Assembly: GCF_000151315.2 (NCBI RefSeq)
Contig: NW_011887292.1
Coordinates: 342,358-406,357 of the forward strand
DNA length: 64,000 nt
DNA from: Capsaspora owczarzaki ATCC 30864
Lineage: Eukaryota; Opisthokonta; Filasterea
Direction of reading: 5' to 3'
Both the position numbers and the translations under genes were made by a program. Position 1 is the stretch's first letter, and each line of letters starts with the position of its first letter. This document shows positions 33,512 through 45,342 of this stretch, piece by piece. The notes under the pieces were generated by a model, which was not told the DNA's origin, searched no databases, and saw nothing but the letters and a program-made list of their open reading frames with translations.

Positions 33512-35504
33512 ATGAACGCGACGCAGCTGCAGCACGTCCTGCTTGATCTGCTGGTCGTGCTGGCCGTCGTGCTCTACGTCGTTGTCTGCCCATTCACCAA
33601 GGTCGAGGAGAGCTTCAACATCCAAGCCATCCACGACTTGCTCTTTGCTCTGCCGCAAATCCAGCCAGTGAACAACATCGAGGGTCTGCTCGCACGATCG
33701 TCGGACGCTGCAAGCCAGCTAGCATCGTGCGCCATCCCAGTCATCCCATCGTCGGTCGCAGAGGTGCATCCGTCCGACTGGCTCAAGTATGTCGACTGTG
33801 TCGTCGAGCATCAGTTTGACCACTCTCGGTTTACTGGACCAGTCCCGCGAACCTTCATTGGTAAAAGCGAAGTCAAATCTAACCTGCTCAGATTTGCACC
33901 CGACTCACTAAACCTCTGACAAACCACTTTCGAATATGTGCGATTCACCAGGCGCAATCCTCGTCGCTGCAATGTCGGCTCCATTCGCCATTCCGGCGTT
34001 CTACGCGTTTCATAGCAAGCTGGCTGCTCAGCTCATCGTCCGCATCGTTCTGGGCTTGTTTGTGGCCTGGACGTTTGGGCGGTTTTTGCGAGCCATCACT
34101 CGCCGCTACTCTTTGCGGACGGCCGTGTATGTCGCCATCCTGAGTATCTGCCAGTTCCATTTCCTGTTTTACGCGAGTCGCACTCTGCCAAACACGATGG
34201 CCTTGCCTTTTGTTCTGCTGGCTCTTGCAGCCTGGTTGGATGGTCGGCGACAGGCAATGGTTGCTTGGTTTGCTTTTGCCGGCATCATTTTCCGTGCAGA
34301 GCTGGTTGTGCTGTTTGCACCGCTGCTTCTGTCCGAGCTCGTTGTTATGCTGCTGGCATCGCGAGCGCAGCCCCACACCGCCGCCCAACCTTCATCATTC
34401 GGCTCGCAGTTTGCCAAGCTTGTGGGCACTGGTATTGTAGCTGGTATTGCGAGCCTGGCCCTCACCATCCTGGTTGACTCTGTCTTTTGGCGGCGGTGGC
34501 TGTGGCCTGAAGGCGAGGTCTTGTACTTTAACACGGTTCTCAATCAGTCGGTGAACTGGGGCACCATGCCATTCCACTGGTACTTTACCTCCGCCCTCCC
34601 ACGAGCGCTCCTCGTAGCCTATCCGCTCAGCGTGGTCGGCGCGTTCAAGCATTCCCAGCCCTTCGTTGTGGCGGCCTGTTTCGTTTTGGGCTACTCTTTC
34701 CTGCCACACAAGGAGCTGCGCTTTATTTTCTATTCCGTGCCGCTCTTCAACCTCTCGGCCGCGCTCGGCTTGCAGACAATCTATAATGCGTTTGACCGAC
34801 CTGCGACTGCTGCTGCTCCAGCTCTTCTTGGCGGGCATGTGCGGTCGCTTGTGCGCCTTGTACTCAAGTGGCTGGCCAACCTTGGCCTTCTGTTGTCGGT
34901 GGTGGCAACGCTCTTCTTCTTGTTCGGCACTACCTACAACTATCCTGGCGGCGAAGCCATTCTGTACGCCGAGACAAGTCCACAAGTCGCCAGGATGGCT
35001 GCTCGCTCGCAAGGCGAAGCCCGACCTGTGCTGCATGTGACAAACCTTGCCGCCCAAACGGGCGTGACACGGTTTTTGCAAATGTCGCAATATTGGGAGA
35101 TTGACAAGACGGAAGGGATGCGACACGCCACAAACTACACTTCTTTTGACATTGTCATTGGCGAGCCGCAGCATCGCAACCTGCTAGTCGACTCGTACTC
35201 GTCGCTGGCCACGATTCCCATCTTTGATGGCACCTCAACACCAGACTTTGCCGGCATTTGGGCCAACGTCACTTCTGCGTTTGTCCCTCCCGAAAGGAGT
35301 CCGCTTGTTCGGCTGTCCTTCCGAGAGCGGTGGCACCTCGTTTGGAAGCATCTCAAGATCAATCCCATCCAGACACGCACCGGCCTGCATGTCCTCGTGA
35401 GCAAGGACTTGACTGATCGAGTGTTTGGTGCAGCTCCCTCGAATCCACAGCAAGAGCGTGCAAGGAAGGAAGTTGAGGCGAGGCGGCAGCTTCCAAAGGA
35501 CTAA
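33512..35504 (+). CDS. ALG12: ALG12, dolichyl-P-Man:Man7GlcNAc2-PP-dolichol alpha-1,6-mannosyltransferase
   Basis: Exons 33512-33860 and 33952-35504 give 633 residues with a phase-1 junction. It adds the eighth mannose to the lipid-linked N-glycan precursor in the ER lumen (GT22 family). Diagnostic blocks are CPFTKVEESFNIQAIHD at the first luminal loop (acidic catalytic residues), the FTGPVPRTFIGA region across the intron, LLSELVVMLLASR with many hydrophobic segments, and SFLPHKELRFIFYSVPLFN, the HKELRF signature of this mannosyltransferase group. About ten to twelve membrane segments are likely. The C-terminal 150 residues are luminal-like. Its product is part of the glycan that STT3, also in this window, transfers. 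Confidence 0.93.
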
Positions 35505-35636
35505 ATGCTGTGACAGGTTTTGCTCGCATGCATACTCTTCGATTTAGTACATGTACATTGTGTCTTTTATTATTCTCAGCACATCGATTGAAAATTACAT
35601 CAATGCTGCGTTTCATTCAAAGCATCGCTACAAGCA

Positions 35637-36911
35637 TTAAAGCAAAACAACCGACCCGTTTGCAACCAGCGGCCTTATAGGCTCATAGCGCAACAGGAAT
35701 TGATCGCCTTTGAGCAAGGTGACGGAATTGACACCGGAAACATCCGCACGCTCGATTTCAACGTCGCCAACATCCTCCATAACTTTGCAAAAGACATGGG
35801 TTTGCAGATCTGGTTCTGGAATCATGCCCTTCTGCAGAGGTTGAACATACGGGAATAGAAGCAGAAGATGGCACGAAAGAATCCAAAGTTTGAGGGTGAG
35901 TGTAAGGAAGGGAAGTAGTGCCAGAGGGTGCAACTTTCAGCGTTTCGTACCTCATCCAGCCGTTGAATCATTTCAGGAAAGTCGTGCAAGCACGAATTCG
36001 AGTAGTGTTGTTCCGAAAGCGTGACATAGCTGCATCGACCGAGAAACCAATAAGCCACTTGAAAAACAAACAAAACAAAAAAAAAAAAAAAAAAACAAAA
36101 AAAAAAAAAAACAAAAAAAAAACCGCTTAAACACCAGCAACGTACGAATGGGTAAATCTTAGCTCCTCTGGGGATAATCGCTGGCGCATCTCAGCCGAGC
36201 TGAGAATGTACATGGCATGTCGTTGGATCTTGGTCAGCCGGGTGCGCAGATAGCTGCGAATGACAAAAAGCAGTCGGTCGTACTCCATCCGCTTGAGGTT
36301 GTTTGCAAACGCGGTCATGACGTCCGACGATTGAATTTCAGACAATTGTCGAATCTACGTCGAGGGAGACGGGTAGCGAGAGATGGGGCAGTGAGAGATG
36401 CCCGAGCTCGACCAAAAGTGTTTGCTTTCAGTTTTTCAGCACGGCTTTTACCTGGGTCTGGACATTGTCAGTTAGATCCTTGACGAGCTCGGACTCGAAT
36501 TGTAGAATCTCAGGCGCGTTCTTCTCGTTCAGCCAGCTCTGTGAGGAAGCAAGTGATGAGCGAAAATGGATTGAGTTCACTCGCCTGCTCCGTCAATCGC
36601 ACGACGCAATCGCAGACAAGTGGCAAGTGCACAGTCGCAAGTCAAGCATGGTTGGGCCGCATGAGCGACGTTGCTGTGCCTGAGGGCAGCACGCAGAAAG
36701 CAGTGCCAAACAACAACGAATTTTGGCGGGAGAGTGGCTGTTTTCGCGCCAAACTGCAGGTCGAGTCGCCAAAACGCCTTCTCCCCAATCGCCGTCCTCT
36801 CGCTGTGTCACCGTTTGGCTGCAAAAGCAATAGTCCTACCTGTTTTAGTCGCCGCACGTCGTTGTTCAGTTCAGCGTCAAACGCCGAGTCGTCCAAGTCG
36901 TCTTGAAACAT
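35637..36911 (-). CDS. GINS4: SLD5 (GINS complex subunit 4)
   Basis: Exons 36911-36840, 36538-36452, 36354-36146, 36029-35951 and 35831-35637 give 213 residues (human GINS4 has 223). GINS joins CDC45 and MCM2-7 in the replicative helicase. The A domain has SWLNEKNAPEILQFESELV, then NLKRMEYDRLLFVIRSYLRTRL. RHAMYILSSAEMRQRLSPEEL follows, as in SLD5, with the C-terminal B domain (GDQFLLRYEPIRPLVANGSV, where the position equivalent to xxLRYxxI is conserved). The short acidic N-terminus MFQDDLDDSAFDAELN is usual. The gene is convergent with ALG12, with 132 bp between stops. Confidence 0.92.
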
Positions 36912-37100
36912 GGATTGGGGCAAAACGAAAAAAAAGGACTAGAGCTACTGTAGATGGCTCTGGCATTGTTTCGTTCTGAGCAACACACAGCCACAAGTGT
37001 GAAGCAAAAGAGTAGGAAAGAGCAAAAGGCACAGTGAGCTCACGAAGGAAGGAGAAGAAGAAGAAAAAAAAATAAACCAGGAAAAAAACCAAAAAAGAAG
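36912..37100. other. Intergenic: SLD5 promoter side
   Basis: 189 bp between the SLD5 start and the 3' end of the tRNA-Glu gene. An A-rich tract at 37061-37097 includes the Pol III terminator of the tRNA (minus strand). Confidence 0.5.
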
Positions 37101-37173
37101 TTCCGCCACCGGGACTCGAACCCGGGTCTGGGCAGTGAGAGTGCCCCATGCTGACCGTCTATACCATAGCGGA
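37101..37173 (-). tRNA. tRNA-Glu (CTC), isolated copy
   Basis: Identical to the three CTC copies at 23.5-24.2 kb, 13 kb away. Anticodon CTC in loop CTCTCAC, acceptor TCCGCTA/TGGCGGA. The GCCCA box starts 19 nt upstream and the AACATC just before the 5' end is shared with the copies at 23866 and 24086. Confidence 0.95.
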
Positions 37174-37725
37174 GATGTTAGTTTGGTTGGGCGGTAAGGT
37201 AGACGAGTGAATTGTAGTCCTATGCAGTGCTTGTCGAAAGTTGGTTTGTCATCGCATCAGTTATTCTTTTGCATGGAACGTCTGTCTTGTTGCTTGTTCT
37301 ATTCTTATAGGTTGGTTCTTCGGAGACAAGAACTGTAAAATGACGACTCATTCTTCATACTCTTTTCTCTCTCCTTTGGACCCCTTCCCCGACCTCCTCC
37401 TCCCTTCCCTTGCGCCAGTGTGCTCAAATAAATGTATGGTACCCTCAATCGAAATTGCACACACCTCCCATGCTTAAAATTGATTGCAAAACGATTGTCG
37501 GCATATAATCCTTTTTATAATCTCGACTACTGCGTCAAACTCGGCTTGCTTGGCTTCCTTGAACGCCATAAATTCAGCCGCATACCCGACAAGAGCGACC
37601 ATAGGCACAGGCAGGCACAGCCAGCGGCAGGAGCAGCAGGGAGGATTCCAAACCCTGCAAAAACGGTTCTCAGCTCAGCCTGACACTGGCATTCAAATGC
37701 ATTGCGAGCGGAGACAGGACAACAA
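37174..37725. other. Intergenic region, no gene seen
   Basis: 552 bp between the tRNA-Glu 5' side and the 3' end of the 148-aa gene. It contains the tRNA upstream box and an AATAAA at 37427-37432 that no plus-strand gene here explains. Confidence 0.4.
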
Positions 37726-38273
37726 TCACTTGAACACATAGGTCCCGCTCATGGAATCACAGACGTCTTGATACGCTTGCTGGGCCTCTTCGTCGGTCAT
37801 CCATCGGCCGCCGCCGCTTTCCACGAGCTTTTCAAGGAAAGCCAAGGTCATGTCTTCGTTTGTCGGTTTCGCATCAGGCACAGCAAAGAACACGGGACGG
37901 TCCAACAGCGCGAGTCTCTCTGGTAGCTGCTGTTGTTGTGCAAGCTGCCAGGCTGCCTCGATAGTCTGGCCAGGCAGGACTGGGTGCTTGCGCTCAACGT
38001 CAAGCGTAAATGTCATGCTCTCTCGTCCGAGCATCCTGCCCAGCAATTCGATTTTGTCGCTTGGTGAAACCTTCAGCGGACGACAGTACGTGCTGTACTC
38101 CTCGATTCTGGGCGGATCGCCTGACACTACGCACACTCTGATCAGAGGCTTTGTGCACATCAGGGAGAAACGAAGAAAAAACCCAAAGAATAATGAACTC
38201 TTCAAAACAAAAAACATAAACGCGATTGCAACTGCATCGACGCCTGTGATCGCCTGAGCTCGGACTCTGACAT
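37726..38273 (-). CDS. Small protein of unknown function (148 residues, two exons)
   Basis: Exons 38273-38222 and 38120-37726 join in phase 1 to give MSESELRRSQASMQLQSR followed by DPPRIEEYSTYCRPLKVSP. The body is mixed helical and polar with no membrane segment and no recognised domain (FTLDVERKHPVLPGQTIEAA, RWMTDEEAQQAYQDVCDSM). The upstream exon was chosen because its ATG, donor (gtttat) and phase fit; a longer reading through the intron also stays open (187 codons) but gives an unlikely Phe/Leu-rich stretch. Function unknown. Confidence 0.6.
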
Positions 38274-38668
38274 GCCTGTGAAATGACATACATTGTTAGA
38301 TCTACACCACTCATTGTAAAGTGACATACACTCATTCTCCATTAGCTTGAGCGAGTAAATTTTTAGATAAATTTTTTATCAAAATTTCCAGGATTGGACT
38401 TGTTTTGCAAACTGTGTTGCGAGTAACGAACTGACCGCCCCGACCATCTCAAAGCTGGTGGCGATCAGTGAGCAATGGAGTGCTATCTTACAATAACATC
38501 ACCCGGGTTGGTTGTCAAGGCTTTGAGATCCATTTTAATGAAATTCCTCCCGTGCGCCAGTCCAAGTTTTGTTTGATATTCCTGTCGTTCGATTCGTGCT
38601 CTCCACAAACGGGTCTGAAAGGGGTTGCCGCAACACCACCACCACCAGCGCCACAGAGCCCCCCATAC
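38274..38668. other. Divergent intergenic region
   Basis: About 395 bp between the 148-aa gene (-) and the candidate plus-strand exon at 38669. AT-rich at 38341-38400. No gene seen. Confidence 0.4.
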
Positions 38669-38905
38669 ATGACAACACGCAGGTCGATGCTGTTGGACCC
38701 CGCACCGCCGAGCGACAGCTCTGAGCTCACCGACGAGAGCTCGTTGAGTCACCAGCTCGAGACCCAGGCGCAAGATCCAAAATCGCCCGGATTGGACGAG
38801 GCCGCTGCCGCTGCCGCTGCCGCGCTCGCAACCACCTCCGAGTCGCTGCTGCTGCCAGCGTCCTCGTCCTCTACACCGACGGACGGCACGTCGCTCGCCG
38901 CATCT
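38669..38905 (+). CDS. Candidate first coding exon (probably of the cyclase gene)
   Basis: An ATG at 38669 opens 79 codons, MTTRRSMLLDPAPPSDSSEL then Ser/Ala-rich sequence with an eight-Ala run, ending at a good donor (gtaagc at 38906) in phase 0. The cyclase frame is open upstream of its ATG at 40016 to an acceptor at 39985, also phase 0. Splicing the two would add 89 residues but needs an intron of 1,080 nt rich in repeats. It could instead be part of an unrelated short gene. Confidence 0.4.
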
Positions 38906-39745
38906 GTAAGCAAAGCCCGCGCTCCAAACCGCATCTGTCACCATTACTCTTCGACCCCGTCGCGTGCAGCAAGCCCATTCTCTCTCAACTTGCCCTTCCC
39001 GCTTTTCCCCGTCTCCTCCCTGCGCCTGCCACACTTGCTTCTTCCTTCTCTGTGCGTGTGGCGACCGCTGAAGCAACGGCGAAACAGAGACACCAAACGA
39101 AACAAAAAGCACAAGAAAAAAGAAAAAAGAAAAAAAAAAAAAAACGAAAAACCCCTCCCCAAATAAAAAAAGCACAGTTGGTCTGGTTTTTAACTTTTTT
39201 TTTCTTCACTGAAAACCTGAGCAAACACAACAAAACGCGCATTTTTTTTTTTTTTTTTTCCAAACAAGTAATGCGAAACAGCTGTTTGTGTCCTTTTGCA
39301 AACTTGCCTTTGCCTGCCGCCCATTTTCGATGTGTTTTTCCCCCGCTGCCTCACATCCTGTTCCCCCGCTGCCTCACATCCTGTTCTCTAGGGAAAAGCG
39401 AATTGTCGTTCAAATGGCTGTATCAAAAAAATCAAAGGGAAAAAAAAAAAAAAAAAATGAAAAAGAGAAACCCGCCCTATCCACCCACTGCTCGGTTGTT
39501 TGTCCCTTGTGAGTGCTCGCCTTGGCCCGTAGCGCGGGATGCATGGGTTGCCACTTGCACGCCGTGGCCCATGTTGCTGGGCTGAAGGCGAGCCGCAACA
39601 CGGCGCGGACGCTGTTGAAGCGAGACTGACTTCTTTGAACCAAACCCTGGATCCGAAAACGATTTGGTTTGGTTGCCAGCGATTCGTTGGCGTCGGGTGT
39701 TTATGTGGGACTTTGATTTTGCGATCGATCGACCAGCAACGTTGA

Positions 39746-39752
39746 GAGAGAG

Positions 39753-39832
<80 letters not shown>

Positions 39833-39853
39833 TGAGAGTGAGTGAGTGAGAGC
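39746..39853 (+). repeat. (GA)n/(GT)n compound microsatellite
   Basis: GA run followed by a GT run and GAGT repeats, upstream of the cyclase start. Confidence 0.95.
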
Positions 39854-40015
39854 GCGAGCGAGCGACGTAACCGAAGCCCCGACCCCGTGCGTGACTCAGA
39901 ACTTGAAACCACTTCACACTCTGCTGTCGTCTCAAACCTCATTTTCGCCCGACTCTAAACGATTGACTTGGTTTGCCAAATACAGCAGTCGGAGACTAGG
40001 TTTGCCTCACAGTTA

Positions 40016-43000
40016 ATGACAAGACGGCATAGTTACATGGCGTCCATTGTCGTGACAGACCATGAAGGTGTGGAGTCGTTGCACCACGATGGCTCGAGCG
40101 GCAACACGCCAACAACAACCCTGCGACCAGAGATCAATTCTTCGGTAGAGCCCTCACCGGCCGTCTCAGACGCGGAAGACAGCGATGACGAGGTCCTTCA
40201 AATGAAGGCGCCGCGCACGAAAGACTTGTCACGATTTCTGGACAAGCACGAGCCCAACATTGTGGAAAAGCGCCGACCCTCCTACGTCATTTCGAGCACG
40301 GGACAGGCGCAAATTCTCGAAGCCCATGTCCCGCTGGCTGCAAAAGCCTCGTCCGATTTGACAGCAATACCAGTGACGGTGCAGCACCGTTTCTCGGTTG
40401 ATCAATTCCTTCCCAAGGCCGTTCCGCTGCATCGTCTGCCGTCCATCAATCAACTAGACACTGTCGACGTAGACACCACACGTTACAGCATGAACGACCC
40501 GACACGTCAGAGCATGCTGCTTGAAATGCCGCGAAAAAGCACGTTCATTGGAAACGACTCGACCTTGGAAGCATTTCGGGAAGATTCGCTGGTGGTTGCT
40601 GGCGAGCATCGTAAGGCGGTTTGTTGTTCTTGTTTCTTTCTGTCTGTCTGTCTGTCTGCAAGTTTTTACCTCTTGGGGGTGGTGGTTTTGTTCTTCCCTG
40701 TTGTCATGATAACTCACTCATCTGATTTCTGGTGTCTTGGCCATCTCATCTCATCTTCTCCAGAGGCGACGGATGGTGGCCGGCGACCTGTGCTTCACCT
40801 TTCCATCCGCTACACGATGACGCAGGCAGACGCCTCAAGAAGCGTTCCCAAGATGCAGCTCGAGCTGAGCGAGATCCAGTTGGCGAATGTCTCTGAGGAG
40901 CTGATGGCCAGCAACCCCTTTGTCGAGTTTTACCTCCACCTGTCGGCTTCATCAGAGGCAGTGGCAGCAACAGTGCCGTTGGTTCAGCACGCGCCAAAGG
41001 ACAGCGCGCTTGTTCGCACCACCAGCACGACCAAGTTCAATCACGCACAGGCCAATGCCCCAGTTGCTGACGACACCTCCATCACTTGGCGCGATATTCT
41101 CGTCTTTGATTGGGATGGCAAGCGGACACGTGCAGACCGCGCCGAGGCGCCAAAGGACGCATCCTCGCTGCAACCGGCCACTGCGAAGCGCTCGCTTTCG
41201 ACCTCTCGATCCCGTTACCCAATCTTGCGTGGCGTAATCAAGTGCAACACTTCTCAAACAAGTTCCACGAGTCTGCCACCACCACCAGCAGCAGCATTGT
41301 CTAACAACGAGGCTGGAGCAGTAACCACCATGCCCAGCTCTCCCAGGCTGGGCTCTCGATCCGCACTTGGTTCCAGCTCGGATTCTTCCTTCGAGATGCA
41401 GTCGTTGCCTCGTCACCATTCAGCCCGACTGAGCGGGACTTCAAAGTCCCAAAATCAGTTTGGCATTGCTGCCCTCCTTTCGTCAGTGGCTGCGTCCCCC
41501 GCCTTCGCCCAACCTGCCGCAGCAAATGCAATGCTCTCGTCCTCCTCTCTCGTGCAAAACACTTCGGTTGTGTCTGCGGTTGGCGAGATTGTTGTTCGCC
41601 TGGCCAACATGCGAGGAGATAGCGTTTCTTCAACGTGGTACCGCGTCACGGCGCTGCACCCGATTTTGCATGACAGATCAAACAGCGCATCGTTGATGCC
41701 CAAGCACCTTCTCCAAAACATTAAGCGCCGATTCGGCATCCACGACCGGAACATGCAGTCTGAGACTGTCGATCTCGCAAGGGTCCTGCACAACAATGAT
41801 CCGTCAAAGCACAAGCTATGGCGAAAACGCTGCTCGTTACGAACATTGATTGCCCTCTTCTTGTGCATCTTCCTGATTGTAGCCGTGGCAACCTCGGTGT
41901 CTATTACCTACACGGCCTCCAAAGACCAGACTTTGAAAACTGCCGCCGCCTTGCTGGCTGCTCAAGCAGTTTCGATTGACAATCAGCTGGGCGAACTCCT
42001 TCTACCACCACTCGTTACCACCACTGTAGCCGCCAACATGCTGCATCTCATGCCATCGCCCAACATTACAGTTCTGGCACATGCAATATCGAGTACCTTT
42101 TCGCAAACAGACGCCATGCTGAACGCCACGCTGCTGTACTGTGCCACCCCGACCGGCCTCTTTGTCGGTGCAGGCTTGACTGGAGATAATTTCGACACTC
42201 CATGGATTGCTATTGTCGATCCCTCTGGCGGCTTGGTGCGCGACTCGTACGGCGTCTCTACGACATGCTTACCTTGGGATTTGAACTGTCAAGTTTACAA
42301 CACTTCAAACGTCCTTTACCCTCCGGCGGCTTACAATGCAACTTCGCGTGCCTGGTATGCTCTTGGCATCACGACAACAACCCCAGCATGGACTTCGGTC
42401 TATACGTTTTCGTCCCCCGTGCAGGCTGGTATCTCGGGTGTTGCGCCAGTGCGAGACCCTGTTTCCGGCGAAATCCTCTATGTCGTCGCGATCGATTTGC
42501 TCCTCACGGGCATTTCGTCCTACATGGAGGGTCTCGACCTTCAAGAAGGTGGACTGTCCATGCTTTTGGAGCCATCCACGTCCAACCTCATTGCGACCTC
42601 GGTCAATGCCCCTCTGGAGGCTGGCGGCTCGCTTGTCATTGCTCAGCACAGCGTGAACCAAGCTGTTGCCGAGGTGTCGCAGGGGGCTTTGTGTGCGCTG
42701 TGCGGCTGTCCTCGGAATGGAAACTACTCGTGGTACTGCGGAGCTCTGGCACCATTGCACCCCTACCAGCAAGTTGAGACGTTCACTCTGAGCAATGACA
42801 TGCTCGCCACCGTTCATCTCTTCCGGGACCTCACGGGTCTTGAGTTCATTTTGATCGTTGCCGTTCCCCAGAGCGTCTTTTTGGAGGGGTTGAACACTGC
42901 GATCGGGGAGTCCATTGGTGCTGCAGCCGGTATCACGGTCGGCTCATGCTTGCTGGGATTTTTGATCCTGACGCTTGTCACGCGGCAACTCATGCGCACC

Positions 43001-44318
43001 ACCAAACAACTGAGTGAGTTTTCGGACATGAATTTCTCCAGTGGCGTGGACGAGTCCGATCTGAATGCGCCCATCAAAGAAGTGAGTCGCGTTTCCAAGG
43101 CGCTGCTCCACATGCGTGCCTCCCTCCGGTCTTTCTCCAAGTATGTGCCGCTTGAGGTTGTCCAATACCTGGGTCACAACAACATGGTTGCATCTCTTGG
43201 CGGCGATCGGCGCTTTATCACCATTTTCTTTTCGGACATTGCCGACTTTACCAAGATTTCCGAAAAGCTCGATCTTGACATGCTTATTGAGCTACTTGGC
43301 GAGTACTTGGAAGAAATGTCGACTATTGTTAATTCGCATGGAGGTAAGCAACAAAAAACAAAACAAAACAAGAACAAAAACAAAGTCGTTGCTTTTTTGA
43401 TTGTTGCTGTTTTTCAGTTCCAATTTGAACAAGCGCTCACTGATGGAGTTCATGTTGTGCCGTTCTGTGTTTGGCCATTGCCTTCCTGGATGCAGGAATG
43501 GTGGACAAGTATATCGGTGACGCCATCATGGCGCTGTGGAATGTTCCCGTTGCCAAGGAGGGTCACCCAGTTCTTGCTTGCAGTGCTGCACTCGAGTGTC
43601 ACCGACGACTTGCCGAGCTTCGAAAAGGTGCGTGTGCATGGCGTTGGTTGTGTTGAGGGTTTTGTGATTGCGAATGCTGATTGCCGATGATGGCTTGATT
43701 GGGTTGCAGCGTGGGTGGCTCGAGGGTTCCCGGAAGTTGCTGCACGTATTGGCATTCATTCCGGCGAAGCCATTGCTGGCAATTTCGGATCCAAGGCTCG
43801 CTTGAACTACACGGCGATCGGTGATGCCGTGAATCTTGCCAGCGTACGTGGTTTTGTTCGTTGGTGTGGTGTGGTGTCTGATTGCGCGGAAATGGCATGT
43901 TTCAGCTCACCTCTTGGTTGCTCCTCGTTTCATTCGGCAGCGTCTAGAGGGCCTCAACAAGTCCTATGGCACGTATGTTATGATTTCCCAAGACACTTAC
44001 GCTCACGTTAGAGATTTCTTCGTCTGTCGGCCTCTGGATCTCGTCGCAGTCAAGGGCAAGGCGCTGCCAGTTGTCGTCTACGAGCTCATTTGCCACGTCG
44101 CAGAAGCAACCAGCGACCAAATCACTAAAGCCAAGCTTTTCACGCGTGCGTTTGAAGCCTACATTGCTCGCGACTTTTTCGGCGCGCAGCAGCTCTTTGT
44201 CGAGTACCAGCAGTTGGTGCCAGACGACGAGGCGACCAAGCTTCAGCTCGAGAACCTGACAGATCTGATTCACAATCCCATGCGAGCCAATCTTGTGCGC
44301 GTGATGCACGAAAAGTGA
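40016..44318 (+). CDS. Membrane class III nucleotide cyclase with Cache-like extracellular sensor
   Basis: Exons 40016-40610, 40764-43343, 43496-43627, 43710-43843 and 43941-44318 give 1,272 residues with matching phases. The first 550 residues are cytoplasmic, Ser-rich and disordered, with a beta-rich section near 210-330. Membrane segment 1 is LIALFLCIFLIVAVATSVSI at about residue 562. A sensor of about 330 residues resembles dCache (AVSIDNQLGELLLPPLV at its start, then YNATSRAWYALGI). Membrane segment 2 is near 920, with a HAMP-like linker. The catalytic domain has the metal Asp in FFSDIADFTKIS, then GGMVDKYIGDAIMALWNVP, then RIGIHSGEAIAGNFGSKARL and NYTAIGDAVNLASRLEGLN. The Lys of VDKY and the Thr-Ala-Ile-Gly-Asp context favour ATP, so adenylyl cyclase is more likely than guanylyl. 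This layout is common in bacteria and protists. The start at 40016 may be extended by an upstream exon. Confidence 0.88.
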
Positions 44319-44698
44319 TTCAGATGGTTTTTCATTTTTTTTTTCGATTTGAGGTTCTGTTGGTGTGTGTTGATGTGTGTGTATGAATGTGTGTTTGTCC
44401 AACACGATTTTTTGATTCCTGTTGAAGGGGGCAAGCCAGGGAATGCTGTTGAGAGTTGCTTGACTTGGCGCGCAAATGTCCTTTGTTTTCTCCTTCCCTC
44501 ACCTCCCCCCCCATCATCTATCGATCGTCTGCGCCAGTCGACGGACAGCACGCACCTCAGTCACCACAAGCCTTCCATTTCCATTCAGTTTCTATTTATT
44601 CTGTAATTCCAGATTTGGAACGAGTTCAGTCCCGCATTTTTCCATTTTTTGCAGAGTAAGCTTTCTTCTTCTCCACTCCCTTCCTTTCCTCCTCTTCC

Positions 44699-44785
44699 TT
44701 CTTCTTCTTCTTCTTCTTCTTCTTCTTCTTCTTCTTCTTCTTCTTCTTCTTCTTCTTCTTCTTCTTCTTCTTCTTCTTCTTCTTC
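44699..44785 (+). repeat. (CTT)n microsatellite
   Basis: Nearly perfect CTT triplets for about 85 bp, giving poly-Ser/poly-Leu/poly-Glu shadow frames. Confidence 0.95.
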
Positions 44786-44988
44786 CTTCCTCTTCTTGGA
44801 TCTGATGAGCACGAGATTACAATTTATTTTGTTTTCTTTTCCCGACTGCATCGATACATGCTGACACGCATTCGTTTGCGTCAAAGCGTTGGAAGATTCG
44901 CCCTCGTGGTGTTTCTTCCCAGCGCCTAGCTCAAGAACAACGGAGCCTTGTGCTCCGAACTATCGCTTCTACTAGAGCCTTCTGTGTC

Positions 44989-45342
44989 TCAACAACTCAG
45001 TCGGCGTGGGGCGATAGGTTTCTTGCCAGAAAAGACCTCTGATCCGCCCTTTCCTTTCAAGATCTCGCGATCTTTTCTTTTTTTTTTTCCACGTGGACCC
45101 TTGTTTTTTTTTTTTTTATCTCTTTTGCTCTTCTTCTTCCTCCTCTTCCTTTTGCCGTTCGGCTTTCCTTCTGCACTGGTTCTTCTCGACTCACTTGTGC
45201 TTTGCGCTGTGCTGCTCTTCAAATCTAGACTCGCGCTGCTCGTTTGGCGCTCCAAACTTGCTTTGGACCACGCGGTCGGGCGCTGCGACTCGTTGGAGTC
45301 GTTTTTCCAAGATTTGGCTTCTTCCTGGATGCCTTGATTGGA
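44989..45342 (-). CDS. Possible small Lys-rich protein (low confidence)
   Basis: A minus-strand ORF from an ATG at 45342 gives 117 residues. It begins MSNQGIQEEAKSWKNDSNES, has a Ser-rich middle, and then a very basic Lys/Arg tract (KRKRRKKKSKRDKKKK). Such a tract could be nucleolar or RNA-binding, but it can also arise by chance opposite a pyrimidine-rich strand. The first third is less biased, which is the only support for a gene. Confidence 0.25.
   Translation of the reverse strand, partial: SNQGIQEEAKSWKNDSNESQRPTAWSKASLERQTSSASLDLKSSTAQSTSESRRTSAEGKPNGKRKRRKKKSKRDKKKKNKGPRGKKKRKDREILKGKGGSEVFSGKKPIAPRRLSC

Noticed and set aside
44585-44884. Poly-Glu, poly-Ser and poly-Leu ORFs
   Set aside because: All come from the CTT microsatellite; no flanking coding signal.
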